A stretch of DNA of 64,000 nucleotides, taken from an uncultured Lachnospiraceae bacterium. Lineage in GTDB: Bacteria > Bacillota > Clostridia > Lachnospirales > Lachnospiraceae. Location: positions 1 to 64,000 of the forward strand of contig CAMWTP010000028.1 of assembly GCA_947177165.1 (NCBI GenBank). The letters are read 5' to 3'. Position numbers and translations under genes: made by a program. Positions 8,321 to 17,007 of this stretch are shown one piece after another; within the stretch, counting starts at the first letter, position 1, and every line of letters starts with the position of its first letter. The notes beneath the pieces were generated by a model, which did no database searches, was not told the origin of the DNA, and saw nothing but the letters and a program-made list of their open reading frames with translations.

Positions 8321-9700
8321 TCATTTTCCCATACAGAACTTAGAGAAAATCTCATCGACAAGATCCTCCCCGACCTCCTCCCCGATGATTCTGCCGAGCG
8401 AAGCATAGGCACTCATCAAATCAATCGAATAAAAATCTTCCGGCATCCGGTCAGCTAAACTTTTCAGCACCATCTCCATACTCTCATATGCCTCCATCAA
8501 TGCCTCTTTGTGCCGCTGGTTCGTGATATAGATTTCATCATTGACCACAATCTCACCATCAAAAAATAATTGTCTTATCATTTCCTCAAATTCATCGATT
8601 CCCGTATTTTCTTTCGTGGAGGTTTTAATAACTGACACATGTGTTATTTTTCTTATGATATCATCCTCGCTGACAATCTGCTCCAGATCTGTTTTATTCA
8701 GAAGCACGATCACTTTCTTATCCTCTATCAGCTTCATGATCGCATCGTCATTCTCATCCAGCGCGCGCGAGGCGTCCACCACATAGACGATCAGATCGGC
8801 ATTCCCCGCATACTTTCTCGCCTTCTCGACACCGATCTTCTCAACTTCATCTTCCGTGTTCCGTATCCCAGCCGTATCAATAATATTCAGCCCCACGCCA
8901 TGCAGTCTGATGGATTCCTCCAACACATCCCGCGTCGTCCCGGCAACACAAGTGACAATCGCCTTCTCCTCGCCGACAAGTAAATTCAATAGAGAAGACT
9001 TCCCGGCATTCGGTTTTCCGACAATGACTGTATTGATTCCATCCCTCAGCATTTTCCCGTTATCTGCACTGTCAATCAGCTTTTTCAGCGCTCCCTGAAT
9101 CTTTGCCGCTTTTTCCCCCAATCTGTCCGGATATCCGTCCAGACTGATATGCTCCGGATCGTCAAGCGCCGACTCAATAAACGCAATCTCATACAAAAGT
9201 TCCTCACGCAGGGAGCGCACCTTATCTGACACACAACCCCTTAACTGATTGACAGAAGATCGCAGTGCAAACTCATTTTTGGAATGAATGATATCCATGA
9301 CAGCCTCCGCTTTCGACAAGTCAATCCTTCCATTTAAAAAAGCCCGCTTTGTGAATTCTCCTGGCTCGGCAAGCCTGCATCCATTTCTAAGGACTACTTC
9401 TAGGATCTGATTCATCACAAGAATTCCACCGTGGCAGTCAATCTCAACGACATCCTCTTTGGTGTAAGTGTTGGGAGCACGCATCACTGCAACCATCACT
9501 TCATCAACCAGCAGATCACCGTCATAAATATAACCGTAATGAATCGTATGGCTCTTGACATCGACAAGCCGCTTTCGATTATTTTTCGAGCGATATATCC
9601 GATTGGCTGTATCTATGGCATCGTCGCCGCTGATCCTGATAATGCCTATTCCCGAATCGCTGACCGCCGTTGCTATCGCCGCGATGGTATCTGTCTTCAT
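8321..9700 (-). CDS. mnmE: tRNA modification GTPase MnmE
   Basis: A 459-residue GTPase which, with MnmG, modifies the wobble uridine of certain tRNAs at C5. It has the N-terminal tetrahydrofolate-binding domain (DTIAAIATA, IGIIRISG), an inserted G domain with GKPNAGKSS, TTRD, DTAG and NKTDL, and the C-terminal FCMGK, the family's catalytic CxGK motif. Full length. SD AAGGAG precedes the ATG. It is the last conserved gene of the leftward origin cluster; mnmG and rsmG, which usually follow, are not in the window. Confidence 0.98.
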   Translation of the reverse strand: MKTDTIAAIATAVSDSGIGIIRISGDDAIDTANRIYRSKNNRKRLVDVKSHTIHYGYIYDGDLLVDEVMVAVMRAPNTYTKEDVVEIDCHGGILVMNQILEVVLRNGCRLAEPGEFTKRAFLNGRIDLSKAEAVMDIIHSKNEFALRSSVNQLRGCVSDKVRSLREELLYEIAFIESALDDPEHISLDGYPDRLGEKAAKIQGALKKLIDSADNGKMLRDGINTVIVGKPNAGKSSLLNLLVGEEKAIVTCVAGTTRDVLEESIRLHGVGLNIIDTAGIRNTEDEVEKIGVEKARKYAGNADLIVYVVDASRALDENDDAIMKLIEDKKVIVLLNKTDLEQIVSEDDIIRKITHVSVIKTSTKENTGIDEFEEMIRQLFFDGEIVVNDEIYITNQRHKEALMEAYESMEMVLKSLADRMPEDFYSIDLMSAYASLGRIIGEEVGEDLVDEIFSKFCMGK

Positions 9701-9943
9701 CTGTTATTTCTCCTTCCTGAGAATCGATACAGTTCATTCCTGCCGAAACTGTATCTCATCTGCCATACAAATAGATTATATGTAACAGTTGAGCTTTCGT
9801 CTTCCTGTTACGGCATCAAGCCATGCAAAACTGCTTCATGGCGGTTTGATTCATCTCAACACTCACACTTTCTCACATAGCCTGTAAATCCATAATTCGC
9901 AGCGTAGTGCGCAGTCCTGGATTGAACTATAATGATTACATCC
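9701..9943 (-). other. Leader and promoter region of mnmE
   Basis: No gene is seen. On the minus strand a TATAAT lies about 80 nt upstream of mnmE with a poor -35. A 9-bp inverted repeat (GATACAGTT 9726-9734, AACTGTATC 9747-9755) lies in the presumed leader just before the mnmE ribosome binding site. mnmE therefore probably has its own promoter, separate from jag. Confidence 0.4.
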
Positions 9944-9989
9944 GTATAATAAAATGAACCTTGGAATATCAAGGTTCATTTTATTATAC
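9944..9989 (-). terminator. Perfect 20-bp inverted repeat, terminator after jag
   Basis: Arms 9944-9963 and 9970-9989 are perfectly complementary over 20 bp around the 6-nt loop GAATAT. The 3' arm on the minus strand ends TTTTATTATAC. This is very long for an ordinary terminator but sits where the jag transcript should end. Confidence 0.7.
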
Positions 9990-10017
9990 GCCTGCGAGAT
10001 ACAATTTATTGTATCAT
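9990..10017. repeat. Single copy of the 30-bp palindromic repeat
   Basis: Nearly identical to the unit of the tandem array at 53631-53840. Core GATACAAT-TT-ATTGTATC occupies 9998-10015. It lies between the jag stop codon and the 20-bp inverted repeat, about 43 kb from the array. Confidence 0.75.
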
Positions 10018-10023
10018 AGTCTG

Positions 10024-10899
10024 TCACTCCTGTTCAACTGTTTCCGCACTGCTTTCCGCGTTATCCCGGTTCAAATTTTTATTTGCGTCCCGGCTGTACT
10101 CCCTGTTATTTTTGTTATATCCTTTATTATAATTTTTATTATATCCCTTGCTTCCCCGATAACCTTTGTTATCGCCATAATTATTGTCCCGTTTCGGTGT
10201 AACCACAACACGGCGGAACGGCTCGTCGCCTTCACTGTGCGTCGTCACGTATCTGTCATTCTGCAGCGCGGAATGAATAATTCTTCTCTCATAAGGATTC
10301 ATAGGCTCCAGTGATACCGGCCTTCTAGTCCTCTTCACCTTATAGGCGATATTTTTTGCCAGATTTTCCAGTGTATCCCTGCGTCTCTGTCTATAGTTCT
10401 CTGTGTCAACCTTCACTCTGATATACTCACTTGTCCCTTTGTTGACAACAAGCGATATCAGATACTGCAGAGAATCCAGCGTCTGTCCTCTCTTGCCGAT
10501 CAGTACACCCATCTCATCACCGCTGATATCCACTTCAAGAGATTTCAAGGAATCGTTGTATTTTGTAGTGATCTCTGCCTTGATTCCCATGGCAGCAAAC
10601 ACATCGGACAAAAATTTCTTAGAGACAGCTTCCACATCAACATCCGCAATCGTTTCAACCGCAGCCGCAACACTTGCAATGATTGGTGTCTCAGAAAGCT
10701 TCACAGGCTCGATTACCTCCTCGTTTTCCTCTTTCACTCTTGCCCTCACAATAGCCGGCCTTGCTCCCATTCCGAGGAATCCTGCTTTCCCCTCGTCTAT
10801 CACTTCATAATCAAGCTTATCACTTGGTATCGAAAAATGTCTACATGCCTCAGTAATGGCATCATTTTTGGTTTTACCTTTAAACTCCATGTATTCCAT
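10024..10899 (-). CDS. jag: Jag/KhpB RNA-binding protein
   Basis: A 291-residue cytoplasmic RNA-binding protein, partner of YidC/SpoIIIJ in the conserved origin cluster. It has an N-terminal Jag_N domain (MEFKGKTKNDAITEA, ending FLGMGARPA), a central KH-like domain (MGVLIGKRGQTLDSLQYL) and an R3H domain (YERRIIHSALQ...THSEGDEPFRRVVV). A low-complexity Asn/Lys/Tyr/Gly-rich tail of about 55 residues follows, probably a flexible nucleic-acid-contacting segment. I chose the inner ATG at 10899 because GGGGGA precedes it; the ATG 15 nt upstream has no ribosome binding site. Confidence 0.95.
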   Translation of the reverse strand: MEYMEFKGKTKNDAITEACRHFSIPSDKLDYEVIDEGKAGFLGMGARPAIVRARVKEENEEVIEPVKLSETPIIASVAAAVETIADVDVEAVSKKFLSDVFAAMGIKAEITTKYNDSLKSLEVDISGDEMGVLIGKRGQTLDSLQYLISLVVNKGTSEYIRVKVDTENYRQRRRDTLENLAKNIAYKVKRTRRPVSLEPMNPYERRIIHSALQNDRYVTTHSEGDEPFRRVVVTPKRDNNYGDNKGYRGSKGYNKNYNKGYNKNNREYSRDANKNLNRDNAESSAETVEQE

Positions 10900-10952
10900 T
10901 TCATTTTCCCCCATAAAATAATTACAATATCACTTATTCCGGCGTCAACATA

Positions 10953-12293
10953 CTATTTCTTTTCATTATACTGCTTTACCATGTTTGCTTTCGCAGCGAG
11001 GCTTCCCGGTTTCGCATTCTTATTGTAATATTCCGTTGCCTTTCTTACATCTTCCGCCTTCTCTTCCTCGGTCTTTGCAGGACGCTTTGCTGCAGTATTT
11101 TGATAAGAAGTCTGTGATGAGATATTTTTTGTATTGATTCTGGCAGCCGCCTGAAGTTTTGTCGGATCAATCCCCTGCTTTTTCAATTTCTCTTTATACT
11201 TCTCTACATTTTTCTCAATCTCTGCATCAATATCCATGTTGTCGATATGCTTGTTGATCGCCACCTGTTGAATACTCCTGACCACAGCACCGATTACCCA
11301 GTACAGACCCATACCGGCGGGAAGCGTGAGACAGAACCACGCTGACATGATGGGCATCACCGTATTCATCATCTTCATGGACTGCTGCATTGCCTCCGCT
11401 GTGTCATTGGAAGGCTGTTGTTTTTTCTTATTGTCATCATTTGTCGCTGCCTGCGGCATTAACTTATAATTTATCCACTGCGTAACTGCAGCAAGGACAG
11501 GAATCGCAATCGCACCAGCGAGAAGCAGATAATTTCCCGCCGCAAAAGCAGTCTTCATCGTATCCATCGGAGAGTTGCCGATATTCAATCCAAGGAAATT
11601 ATTGTAAATATCGATCAGGCCCTTCTCAGAACCGTTCGTGAGAATCAGACTGCCAGCTTCAGAAGTCAACTCTGCCAGACCGAATTTCTCAGAAAGAGCA
11701 GCCATATCAAGTGTAGATGTCTTGTTGAGCGTGTCTATGATCGCATTTCTTGTGTTGCCCGCAATGTCAAAATTCTTTGTAAAATATGCGGCGGAGGACA
11801 AAGCCCTGACTTCCTCCACACCGTTTGGCGCCTGCATGATCTTGTCCGCAAGGATACCAAACGCTTCACCGATTTTTGTCACATAAGCCGGCATCGCATA
11901 GATGACGCGGTAGAGTGCGAACAAAATAGGCATCTGGATCAACAGCTGAACACAGCTGCCTGAAGGAGACACGCCATACTTTGCGTACACCGCTTTCGTT
12001 TCCTGATTCATCGCCATCATGGACGCCTGATCCTGTTTTCCCTTGTACTTTGCCTGTACTGCCTGTATCTCAGGATTCATCCTCGCTGAGAGCTTCGAAA
12101 ACCGCTGCTGCTTAACGGTAAGCGGCATCAATAGTAAATAAATAACAATTGTAAATAAAATAATAGATAAACCGATATTTGGAATGCCAATCAAATTCAG
12201 AAACTCGAAAATGCCATTCATGATTAAGCCCAAAAGCTTAACAATGTACTTAAATATCGGAGTTGAATTTTGCGTTAACAGCATGAAATCCAT
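10953..12293 (-). CDS. yidC: Membrane protein insertase YidC (OxaA/SpoIIIJ type)
   Basis: A 446-residue integral membrane insertase that helps proteins enter the cytoplasmic membrane with or without SecYEG. Visible are the first membrane segment near LSIILFTIVIYLLLMPLTVK, the cytoplasmic hairpin with MNPEIQAVQAKYKG, and VQLLIQMPILFALYRVIYAM with further C-terminal membrane helices. No lipobox is obvious. The start is set at ATG 12293 with AGGAGG 5-6 nt upstream; a TTG 18 nt earlier overlaps that site. The Lys/Ala-rich tail is cytoplasmic. Confidence 0.96.
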   Translation of the reverse strand: MDFMLLTQNSTPIFKYIVKLLGLIMNGIFEFLNLIGIPNIGLSIILFTIVIYLLLMPLTVKQQRFSKLSARMNPEIQAVQAKYKGKQDQASMMAMNQETKAVYAKYGVSPSGSCVQLLIQMPILFALYRVIYAMPAYVTKIGEAFGILADKIMQAPNGVEEVRALSSAAYFTKNFDIAGNTRNAIIDTLNKTSTLDMAALSEKFGLAELTSEAGSLILTNGSEKGLIDIYNNFLGLNIGNSPMDTMKTAFAAGNYLLLAGAIAIPVLAAVTQWINYKLMPQAATNDDNKKKQQPSNDTAEAMQQSMKMMNTVMPIMSAWFCLTLPAGMGLYWVIGAVVRSIQQVAINKHIDNMDIDAEIEKNVEKYKEKLKKQGIDPTKLQAAARINTKNISSQTSYQNTAAKRPAKTEEEKAEDVRKATEYYNKNAKPGSLAAKANMVKQYNEKK

Positions 12294-12311
12294 TTTACTC
12301 CTCCTGATCAA

Positions 12312-12569
12312 CTAAAACCGATAAAAGGTTTTCAATTTCTTTTCTTTCCTATTATTAATAGAAGGAACGGGATCGTATCCTCCTTTTGAAAAAGGATTGC
12401 ACCGAAGAATTCTCCATATACAGAGCAACCCGCCTCTCAAGGCACCATATTGTCTGACCGCCTCGAGCCCATACTGGGAACATGACGGGAAATACGGGCA
12501 TTTTGTGGATTTTAACGGTGAAAGATATTTCTGGTAAAATAAAATGAGCCAAATGAAAAGTTTTTTCAT
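12312..12569 (-). CDS. yidD: Membrane protein insertion efficiency factor YidD
   Basis: An 85-residue YidD with the diagnostic run FYQKYLSPLK, then CPYFPSCSQYGLEAV and RILRCNPFSKGGYDPVP. Its conserved cysteines are present. It assists YidC-dependent insertion. The ATG at 12569 is preceded by AGGTG; the open frame extends further upstream but only as a shadow of rnpA. Confidence 0.95.
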   Translation of the reverse strand: MKKLFIWLILFYQKYLSPLKSTKCPYFPSCSQYGLEAVRQYGALRGGLLCIWRILRCNPFSKGGYDPVPSINNRKEKKLKTFYRF

Positions 12570-12600
12570 AAAACACCTGTTTCTATCACGATATGAATAT

Positions 12601-12939
12601 TTATACCAATATATTTTTATGAAGTCTCGATACATGGAGCAATGCACTCTCGATCTCTGCAAACCTTGCATCTTTTGCACTGACCCTCGCAACGACTACA
12701 ATGTCAAAGCCACTGTAAAACAAATCCTCGTGCAGCCGGTAACTCTCTCTGATCAATCTGGTGACACGATGCCTGACAACACTGTTCCCTACTTTTTTGC
12801 TAACTGAAATCCCAAGTCTGTTTTTATCTAATCTATTTTCTGATACATACATCACTAAATACCTGTTGGCGTAACTCTTCCTTCGACTATAAACATTCTT
12901 AAAATCCCTGTTGCTTTTCAACGATTCCGAAAATTTCAT
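12601..12939 (-). CDS. rnpA: Ribonuclease P protein component
   Basis: A 112-residue basic protein that assists the RNase P RNA in removing 5' leaders from pre-tRNAs. The family signature (RLGISVSKKVGNSVVRHRVT, then RLIRESYR) is intact, and F5..S..L...R.F..VY at the start is typical. It lies 31 nt upstream of yidD in the same operon. Confidence 0.97.
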   Translation of the reverse strand: MKFSESLKSNRDFKNVYSRRKSYANRYLVMYVSENRLDKNRLGISVSKKVGNSVVRHRVTRLIRESYRLHEDLFYSGFDIVVVARVSAKDARFAEIESALLHVSRLHKNILV

Positions 12940-13070
12940 TTTTATCCTCGTTCATCTATAACCACATACATAAAATACAATCGAGCAGGGAAAATCCCCT
13001 CCTCCCTACTCGCGCGCCGGACACCCGTCAGCTCCGTTGACATGCTTCCCTGGGATGCCCGTGTGCATAG

Positions 13071-13095
13071 AAAAAAAGGTCACATACTGTGACCT
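13071..13095 (-). terminator. Terminator/attenuator between rpmH and rnpA
   Basis: AGGTCACA (77-84) and TGTGACCT (88-95) form a perfect 8-bp stem; on the minus strand it is followed by seven Ts. It lies 5 nt after the rpmH stop and so would trim rpmH-only transcripts, letting rnpA be made at a lower level than L34. Confidence 0.85.
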
Positions 13096-13100
13096 GTAAA

Positions 13101-13235
13101 CTATGCAGATAATCTCTTTCTTCCCTTAGCACGTCTGGCAGCTAAAACTTTTCTTCCGCCCGGTGTGCTCATTCTGGCTCTGAAACCATGCACTTTACTT
13201 CTCTGTCTTTTTTTTGGCTGAAATGTCATTTTCAT
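13101..13235 (-). CDS. rpmH: Ribosomal protein L34
   Basis: A 44-residue basic protein with [19 protein letters not shown] and [20 protein letters not shown], complete for L34. I chose the first ATG (MKMTFQ) because AAGGAGGTG lies 10 nt upstream. It is the promoter-proximal gene of the leftward origin operon. Confidence 0.98.
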   Translation of the reverse strand: MKMTFQPKKRQRSKVHGFRARMSTPGGRKVLAARRAKGRKRLSA

Positions 13236-13481
13236 ATTCAAAACACCTCCTTCTCAACTTTCCAATCAGATCTTGATCCAGGCAAATACCATTTCCATTC
13301 ATATAGATTTACCACTAAAATCCCACAGCCGGCATTTGCACTAACTGGCAAGATACTTCACATAAATTACTTCATGATCGTTTCTTTACAATACATAACG
13401 ATACATAATCATGTAATCAAATGATATCATCATGCAGCACACAAGCGATATCGATGTCAAGTACCAGAAAATATCATGATG

Positions 13482-13510
13482 ATTATATACCATAAAAATA
13501 TTGAAGTCAA
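13482..13510 (-). promoter_or_regulatory. Promoter of the rpmH operon
   Basis: Read on the minus strand: TTGACT (13510-13505), 17-nt spacer, TATAAT (13487-13482). It lies about 245 nt upstream of rpmH, giving a long leader. Confidence 0.8.
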
Positions 13511-13604
13511 GAAAAATAATATAAATTTACCGATATCTAAGCCACTAAAACCATAACCACATACTTTCCACAGAAAAAGGTATGAAATCCACAGAATAGC
13601 AAAG

Positions 13605-13840
13605 ATATCCACAAATTGTGGGTAACTTGTGGATATCTCGTTGAAAAAATGTAGAAAACTATATGACGCAGAGTTGGAATATTACGAAATACCGCTGTGG
13701 ATGTTGTATATAACTATTCACAATTTTATCCACAATAATGTGGATTTCTGGTTTATAAAGGTGTAAAAAATCAAATTTCCACATATTTTGGATAAAGTTA
13801 TCCACAATATCAACAATTGATTGGGGATTTCGTGAATAAC
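13605..13840. other. oriC: Replication origin: DnaA-box cluster upstream of dnaA
   Basis: Perfect DnaA boxes TTATCCACA lie at 13726-13734 and 13798-13806. Near-consensus copies are ATATCCACA (13605-13613 on plus; 13628-13636 on minus), TTACCCACA (minus, 13617-13625), CTATTCACA (13714-13722) and TTATTCACG (minus, 13831-13839). This density in the rpmH-dnaA gap (13236-13958, otherwise gene-free) is that of the upstream subregion of a bipartite Firmicute oriC. Confidence 0.9.
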
Positions 13841-13862
13841 TGCAAAAATTTTTCACATTTAT

Positions 13863-13891
13863 TTGCTTTTTTTCCTCATTTGGGTTACTAT
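13863..13891 (+). promoter_or_regulatory. Promoter of dnaA
   Basis: TTGCTT (13863-13868), 17-nt spacer, TACTAT (13886-13891). It lies about 70 nt before dnaA and next to DnaA boxes, so autoregulation by DnaA is likely. Confidence 0.65.
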
Positions 13892-13958
13892 TAAAGTGTA
13901 TGAGTATTTTCATTAAAGGCGTGAACAGTAAACACATTTGTAGAGTCAGAGGTATCGC

Positions 13959-15329
13959 ATGAACGAAATAAAAGACAGATGGGATGAAATAAAAGAAATA
14001 ATCAGAGACGAGTACGACCTTACAGCTATTTCATTCAATAACTGGGTGGAACCCTTACAATTCTATAAGGTGGAGGATGATATCGTTACAATCCTGATTC
14101 CTTCAGCCCAGGCACGTTTGCTAAAATATATTCAGAAAAATTATTACTTCTGTTTTAAGGCAACGATATCAGAAGTTATGAACCATGAATATGATGTTGT
14201 CTTTATCGCGGAGGAGGATGCCATCGCAGAAAAAAAAGAGGCATCTGCCGAATCAGACAAACCGAAAAAAAGAGTGAGCAGTCTCAAACACGAAAATGCA
14301 AATTTGAATAACAAATACAAATTCGATACCTTTGTCGTGGGAAGCAACAATAAATTTGCCCACTCTGCCGCACTGGCCGTGGCCGAATCCCCAGGGGAAG
14401 CGTACAATCCATTGTATCTGTACGGAGGTGCCGGACTGGGCAAAACGCATCTGATGCACTCCATCGGTCATTTCGTGTTAGAACAGAATCAGGACAAAAA
14501 GGTCTTATATGTAACCTCAGAGCAGTTCACCAACGAGGTAATCGAGTCGATCCGAAGCGGTAATGCCGCCGCCATGACAAAATTGCGCGACAAATACAGG
14601 ACAGTCGATGTACTTCTCATCGATGATGTACAATTTATAATAGGAAAGGAATCAACTCAGGAAGAGTTCTTCCACACGTTCAATGTCCTGCATTCTGCCG
14701 GAAAACAGATCATTATTTCCTCCGACAAGCCGCCGAAAGAAATGGAAACACTGGAGGAACGCTTTCGATCCCGCTTTGAGTGGGGGCTGATCGCCGACAT
14801 CCAGCCGCCGGACTATGAGACACGTATGGCTATTCTGCGCAAAAACGCAGAGATGTACGACAAGGAAGTCGACGACGAGATTATCCAGTACATCGCCACC
14901 AACATAAAATCTAATATCCGTGAGCTTGAGGGTGCCCTGAATAAAGTTATGGCAAACGCACGCCTGAACAAGCAGGAATTGAACCTCTCCCTCGCTGAGG
15001 ACGCACTGAAGGATGTCATTTACCCTGATCAGAAACGCGAAGTGTCTCCGTCCCTGATTATCGACATCGTCGCAGAACATTTTAATATCTCAAAGGAAGA
15101 TATTACTTCCAAAAAACGCAATTCCGAGTATGTGCTTCCCAGGCAGATTATCATGTACCTGTGCCGTCATATGACAGAGTCCTCTCTTCAGATGATTGCG
15201 GCATATCTCGGAAAAAAGGACCACACTACAGTCATTCACGGTGTGGAAAAGATTGAGGAAAAAATCCAGACAGATGAGGATTTGAGAAATAAAATCGAGA
15301 CTATTCAGAAAAAACTGTCACCCTCATAA
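13959..15329 (+). CDS. dnaA: Chromosomal replication initiator DnaA
   Basis: A 456-residue AAA+ initiator that binds DnaA boxes and opens the origin. Domain I (WDEIKEIIRDEYDLTAISFN), a charged linker, then the ATPase with GGAGLGKTH (Walker A) and LLIDDVQFI (Walker B), the FRSRFEWGL sensor region, and domain IV with the DnaA-box recognition segment containing KKDHTTVIHGVEKI. Full length. AGAGG upstream of the ATG at 13959. Confidence 0.99.
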   Translation: MNEIKDRWDEIKEIIRDEYDLTAISFNNWVEPLQFYKVEDDIVTILIPSAQARLLKYIQKNYYFCFKATISEVMNHEYDVVFIAEEDAIAEKKEASAESDKPKKRVSSLKHENANLNNKYKFDTFVVGSNNKFAHSAALAVAESPGEAYNPLYLYGGAGLGKTHLMHSIGHFVLEQNQDKKVLYVTSEQFTNEVIESIRSGNAAAMTKLRDKYRTVDVLLIDDVQFIIGKESTQEEFFHTFNVLHSAGKQIIISSDKPPKEMETLEERFRSRFEWGLIADIQPPDYETRMAILRKNAEMYDKEVDDEIIQYIATNIKSNIRELEGALNKVMANARLNKQELNLSLAEDALKDVIYPDQKREVSPSLIIDIVAEHFNISKEDITSKKRNSEYVLPRQIIMYLCRHMTESSLQMIAAYLGKKDHTTVIHGVEKIEEKIQTDEDLRNKIETIQKKLSPS

Positions 15330-15369
15330 AATATGGAGTGTTCATCTCCATTGTAAAATTGTGAATGAT

Positions 15370-15515
15370 TGTGAATAACTTCATAATTTTTGTGAAGGTT
15401 ATCCACAGGATATATCTGACGATTTTCTTGTATTTTAGGCTAAAAACGGGATTGTTCACATTTCCACGGCCATTACTATGAATGCTACGGATTTATATAT
15501 AATTATATATATTTT
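15370..15515. other. Downstream origin subregion with DnaA boxes and AT-rich stretch
   Basis: Between dnaA and dnaN lie a perfect minus-strand box TTATTCACA (15370-15378) and a perfect plus-strand TTATCCACA (15399-15407). About 85 nt on is an almost pure A/T segment (15491-15515) containing a 16-bp AT palindrome, a good candidate unwinding element. In Bacillus the opening site likewise lies downstream of dnaA. Confidence 0.75.
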
Positions 15516-15543
15516 CTGCACCGGCTGCTCTGCCGACAATAAA

Positions 15544-15563
15544 AAATGGTGTTAATACCATTT
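15544..15563. promoter_or_regulatory. Palindromic site upstream of dnaN, repeated inside the gene
   Basis: AAATGGTGTTAATACCATTT is an imperfect palindrome just before the dnaN ribosome binding site. An 18/20 identical copy with perfect inner palindrome GGTGTTAACACC lies at 15625-15644, inside dnaN codons 11-18. The first could also form a small hairpin in the dnaN leader. Confidence 0.4.
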
Positions 15564-15592
15564 TTACAAATACAGCGAAGGGAGTTATACAC

Positions 15593-16702
15593 ATGAAAAT
15601 TATATGTTCAAAGTCGAACCTCTTAAATGGTGTTAACACCGTTTCCAAGGCTGTGCCGAGTAAAACTACGATGTCAATACTTGAGTGTATCCTTATTGAC
15701 GCTACAAAAGGTGAGATTAAACTTACAGCAAACGATATGGAACTTGGAATCGAGACAATCATAGAGGGCGAAATCATAGAAAAGGGAATCATCGCACTGG
15801 ACGCAAAGATTTTTCTGGAAATGGTGCGAAAGCTTCCAGACAATGATGTGACGATTGTGACAGATCCTTCTTATAAAGCTACGATCACCTGTGAAAAGGC
15901 AAAATTTAATATTGTAGGAAAATCAGGAGAAGATTTCTCTTATCTGCCGCAGATTGACCGGTCGGAATCGATCTGTGTGTCACAGTTTACTTTGAAGGAA
16001 GTTATCAGGCAGACAATTTTTTCCATCGCAGACAATTTTACAAATAAAATACTTACAGGTGAACTGTTTGAAATCAATGAAGATATCTTAAAAGTGGTAT
16101 CATCAGACGGACTGCGCATCTCGCTGCGGCGAATTCATCTAAAAAATTCTTATCCGGCAAAAAAAGTGATCGTGCCGGGTAAAACATTGAGTGAGATCAG
16201 CAAGATTCTGCCGGGGGATCTGGATAAGGATGTCAATATTTTCTTTACCAGCAAACATATTCTGTTCGAATTTGACAGCACAACTGTCGTGTCGAGACTG
16301 ATTGAGGGCGATTACCTCAAGATTGACAATATCTTATCCGCGGATTATGAGACAAAAGTTACGATAAATAAAAAGGAATTTCAAAGTTGTATCGACCGCT
16401 CTACCCTGCTTGTGAAGGAAGGCGACAAGAAGCCGATCATTCTGAATATACTTGATGATGTGATGGAGCTCAAGATGAATTCCGTGATTGGAAGCCTTAA
16501 TGAGGAGATCGATATTACCAAGACGGGCAAAGACCTCATGATTGGTTTCGATCCGAAATTCCTGATCGATGCGCTGAAAGTAATCGAGGACGAGAACATA
16601 GAGATCAAGCTTCTTAACTCAAAGGCTCCATGCTTTATCAAGGATGACGAGGAGAATTATACGTATCTGATTCTGCCTGTGACGTTTAGCTCTGCGAATT
16701 GA
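15593..16702 (+). CDS. dnaN: DNA polymerase III beta sliding clamp
   Basis: A 369-residue clamp made of three repeated clamp domains that tethers the replicative polymerase to DNA. MKIICSKSNLLNGVNTVSKA at the start, the central DGLRISLRR and the C-terminal DPKFLIDALKVIED...YLILPVTF are typical. AAGGGAG precedes the ATG. Position directly after dnaA confirms it. Confidence 0.98.
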   Translation: MKIICSKSNLLNGVNTVSKAVPSKTTMSILECILIDATKGEIKLTANDMELGIETIIEGEIIEKGIIALDAKIFLEMVRKLPDNDVTIVTDPSYKATITCEKAKFNIVGKSGEDFSYLPQIDRSESICVSQFTLKEVIRQTIFSIADNFTNKILTGELFEINEDILKVVSSDGLRISLRRIHLKNSYPAKKVIVPGKTLSEISKILPGDLDKDVNIFFTSKHILFEFDSTTVVSRLIEGDYLKIDNILSADYETKVTINKKEFQSCIDRSTLLVKEGDKKPIILNILDDVMELKMNSVIGSLNEEIDITKTGKDLMIGFDPKFLIDALKVIEDENIEIKLLNSKAPCFIKDDEENYTYLILPVTFSSAN

Positions 16703-16767
16703 TGTGTGTGGTTATCATATAAAAAATATAGGCAGCTTATTAATGTAGAAAGGTATGGTTTTGTTTT

Positions 16768-16989
16768 GTGATGGAAGAGGTAAGAATCAGGGATGATTAC
16801 ATTAAACTCGGGCAGGCATTGAAGCTTGCCGGTCTTGTGGAATCCGGCGTTGATGCCAAGGCCGTGATTCAGGACGGTCAGGTGAAGGTGAACGGACGTG
16901 TGGAGACACAGCGCGGGAAAAAACTTGTTGACAATGACGAAGTGAGCTTTGAGGGAAATTCTTTTGTGATCAAATCAAAGGCTCTGTAG
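16768..16989 (+). CDS. S4-domain RNA-binding protein (YaaA/RlbA)
   Basis: A 73-residue S4 domain protein (IKLGQALKLAGLVESGVDAK, then VKVNGRVETQRGKKLVDND), always found between dnaN and recF in Firmicutes. It binds RNA and is probably ribosome-associated. Start is GTG 16768 or ATG 16771. Confidence 0.93.
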   Translation: MMEEVRIRDDYIKLGQALKLAGLVESGVDAKAVIQDGQVKVNGRVETQRGKKLVDNDEVSFEGNSFVIKSKAL

Positions 16990-17007
16990 AGAAGTGAGCG
17001 TTGCAGA

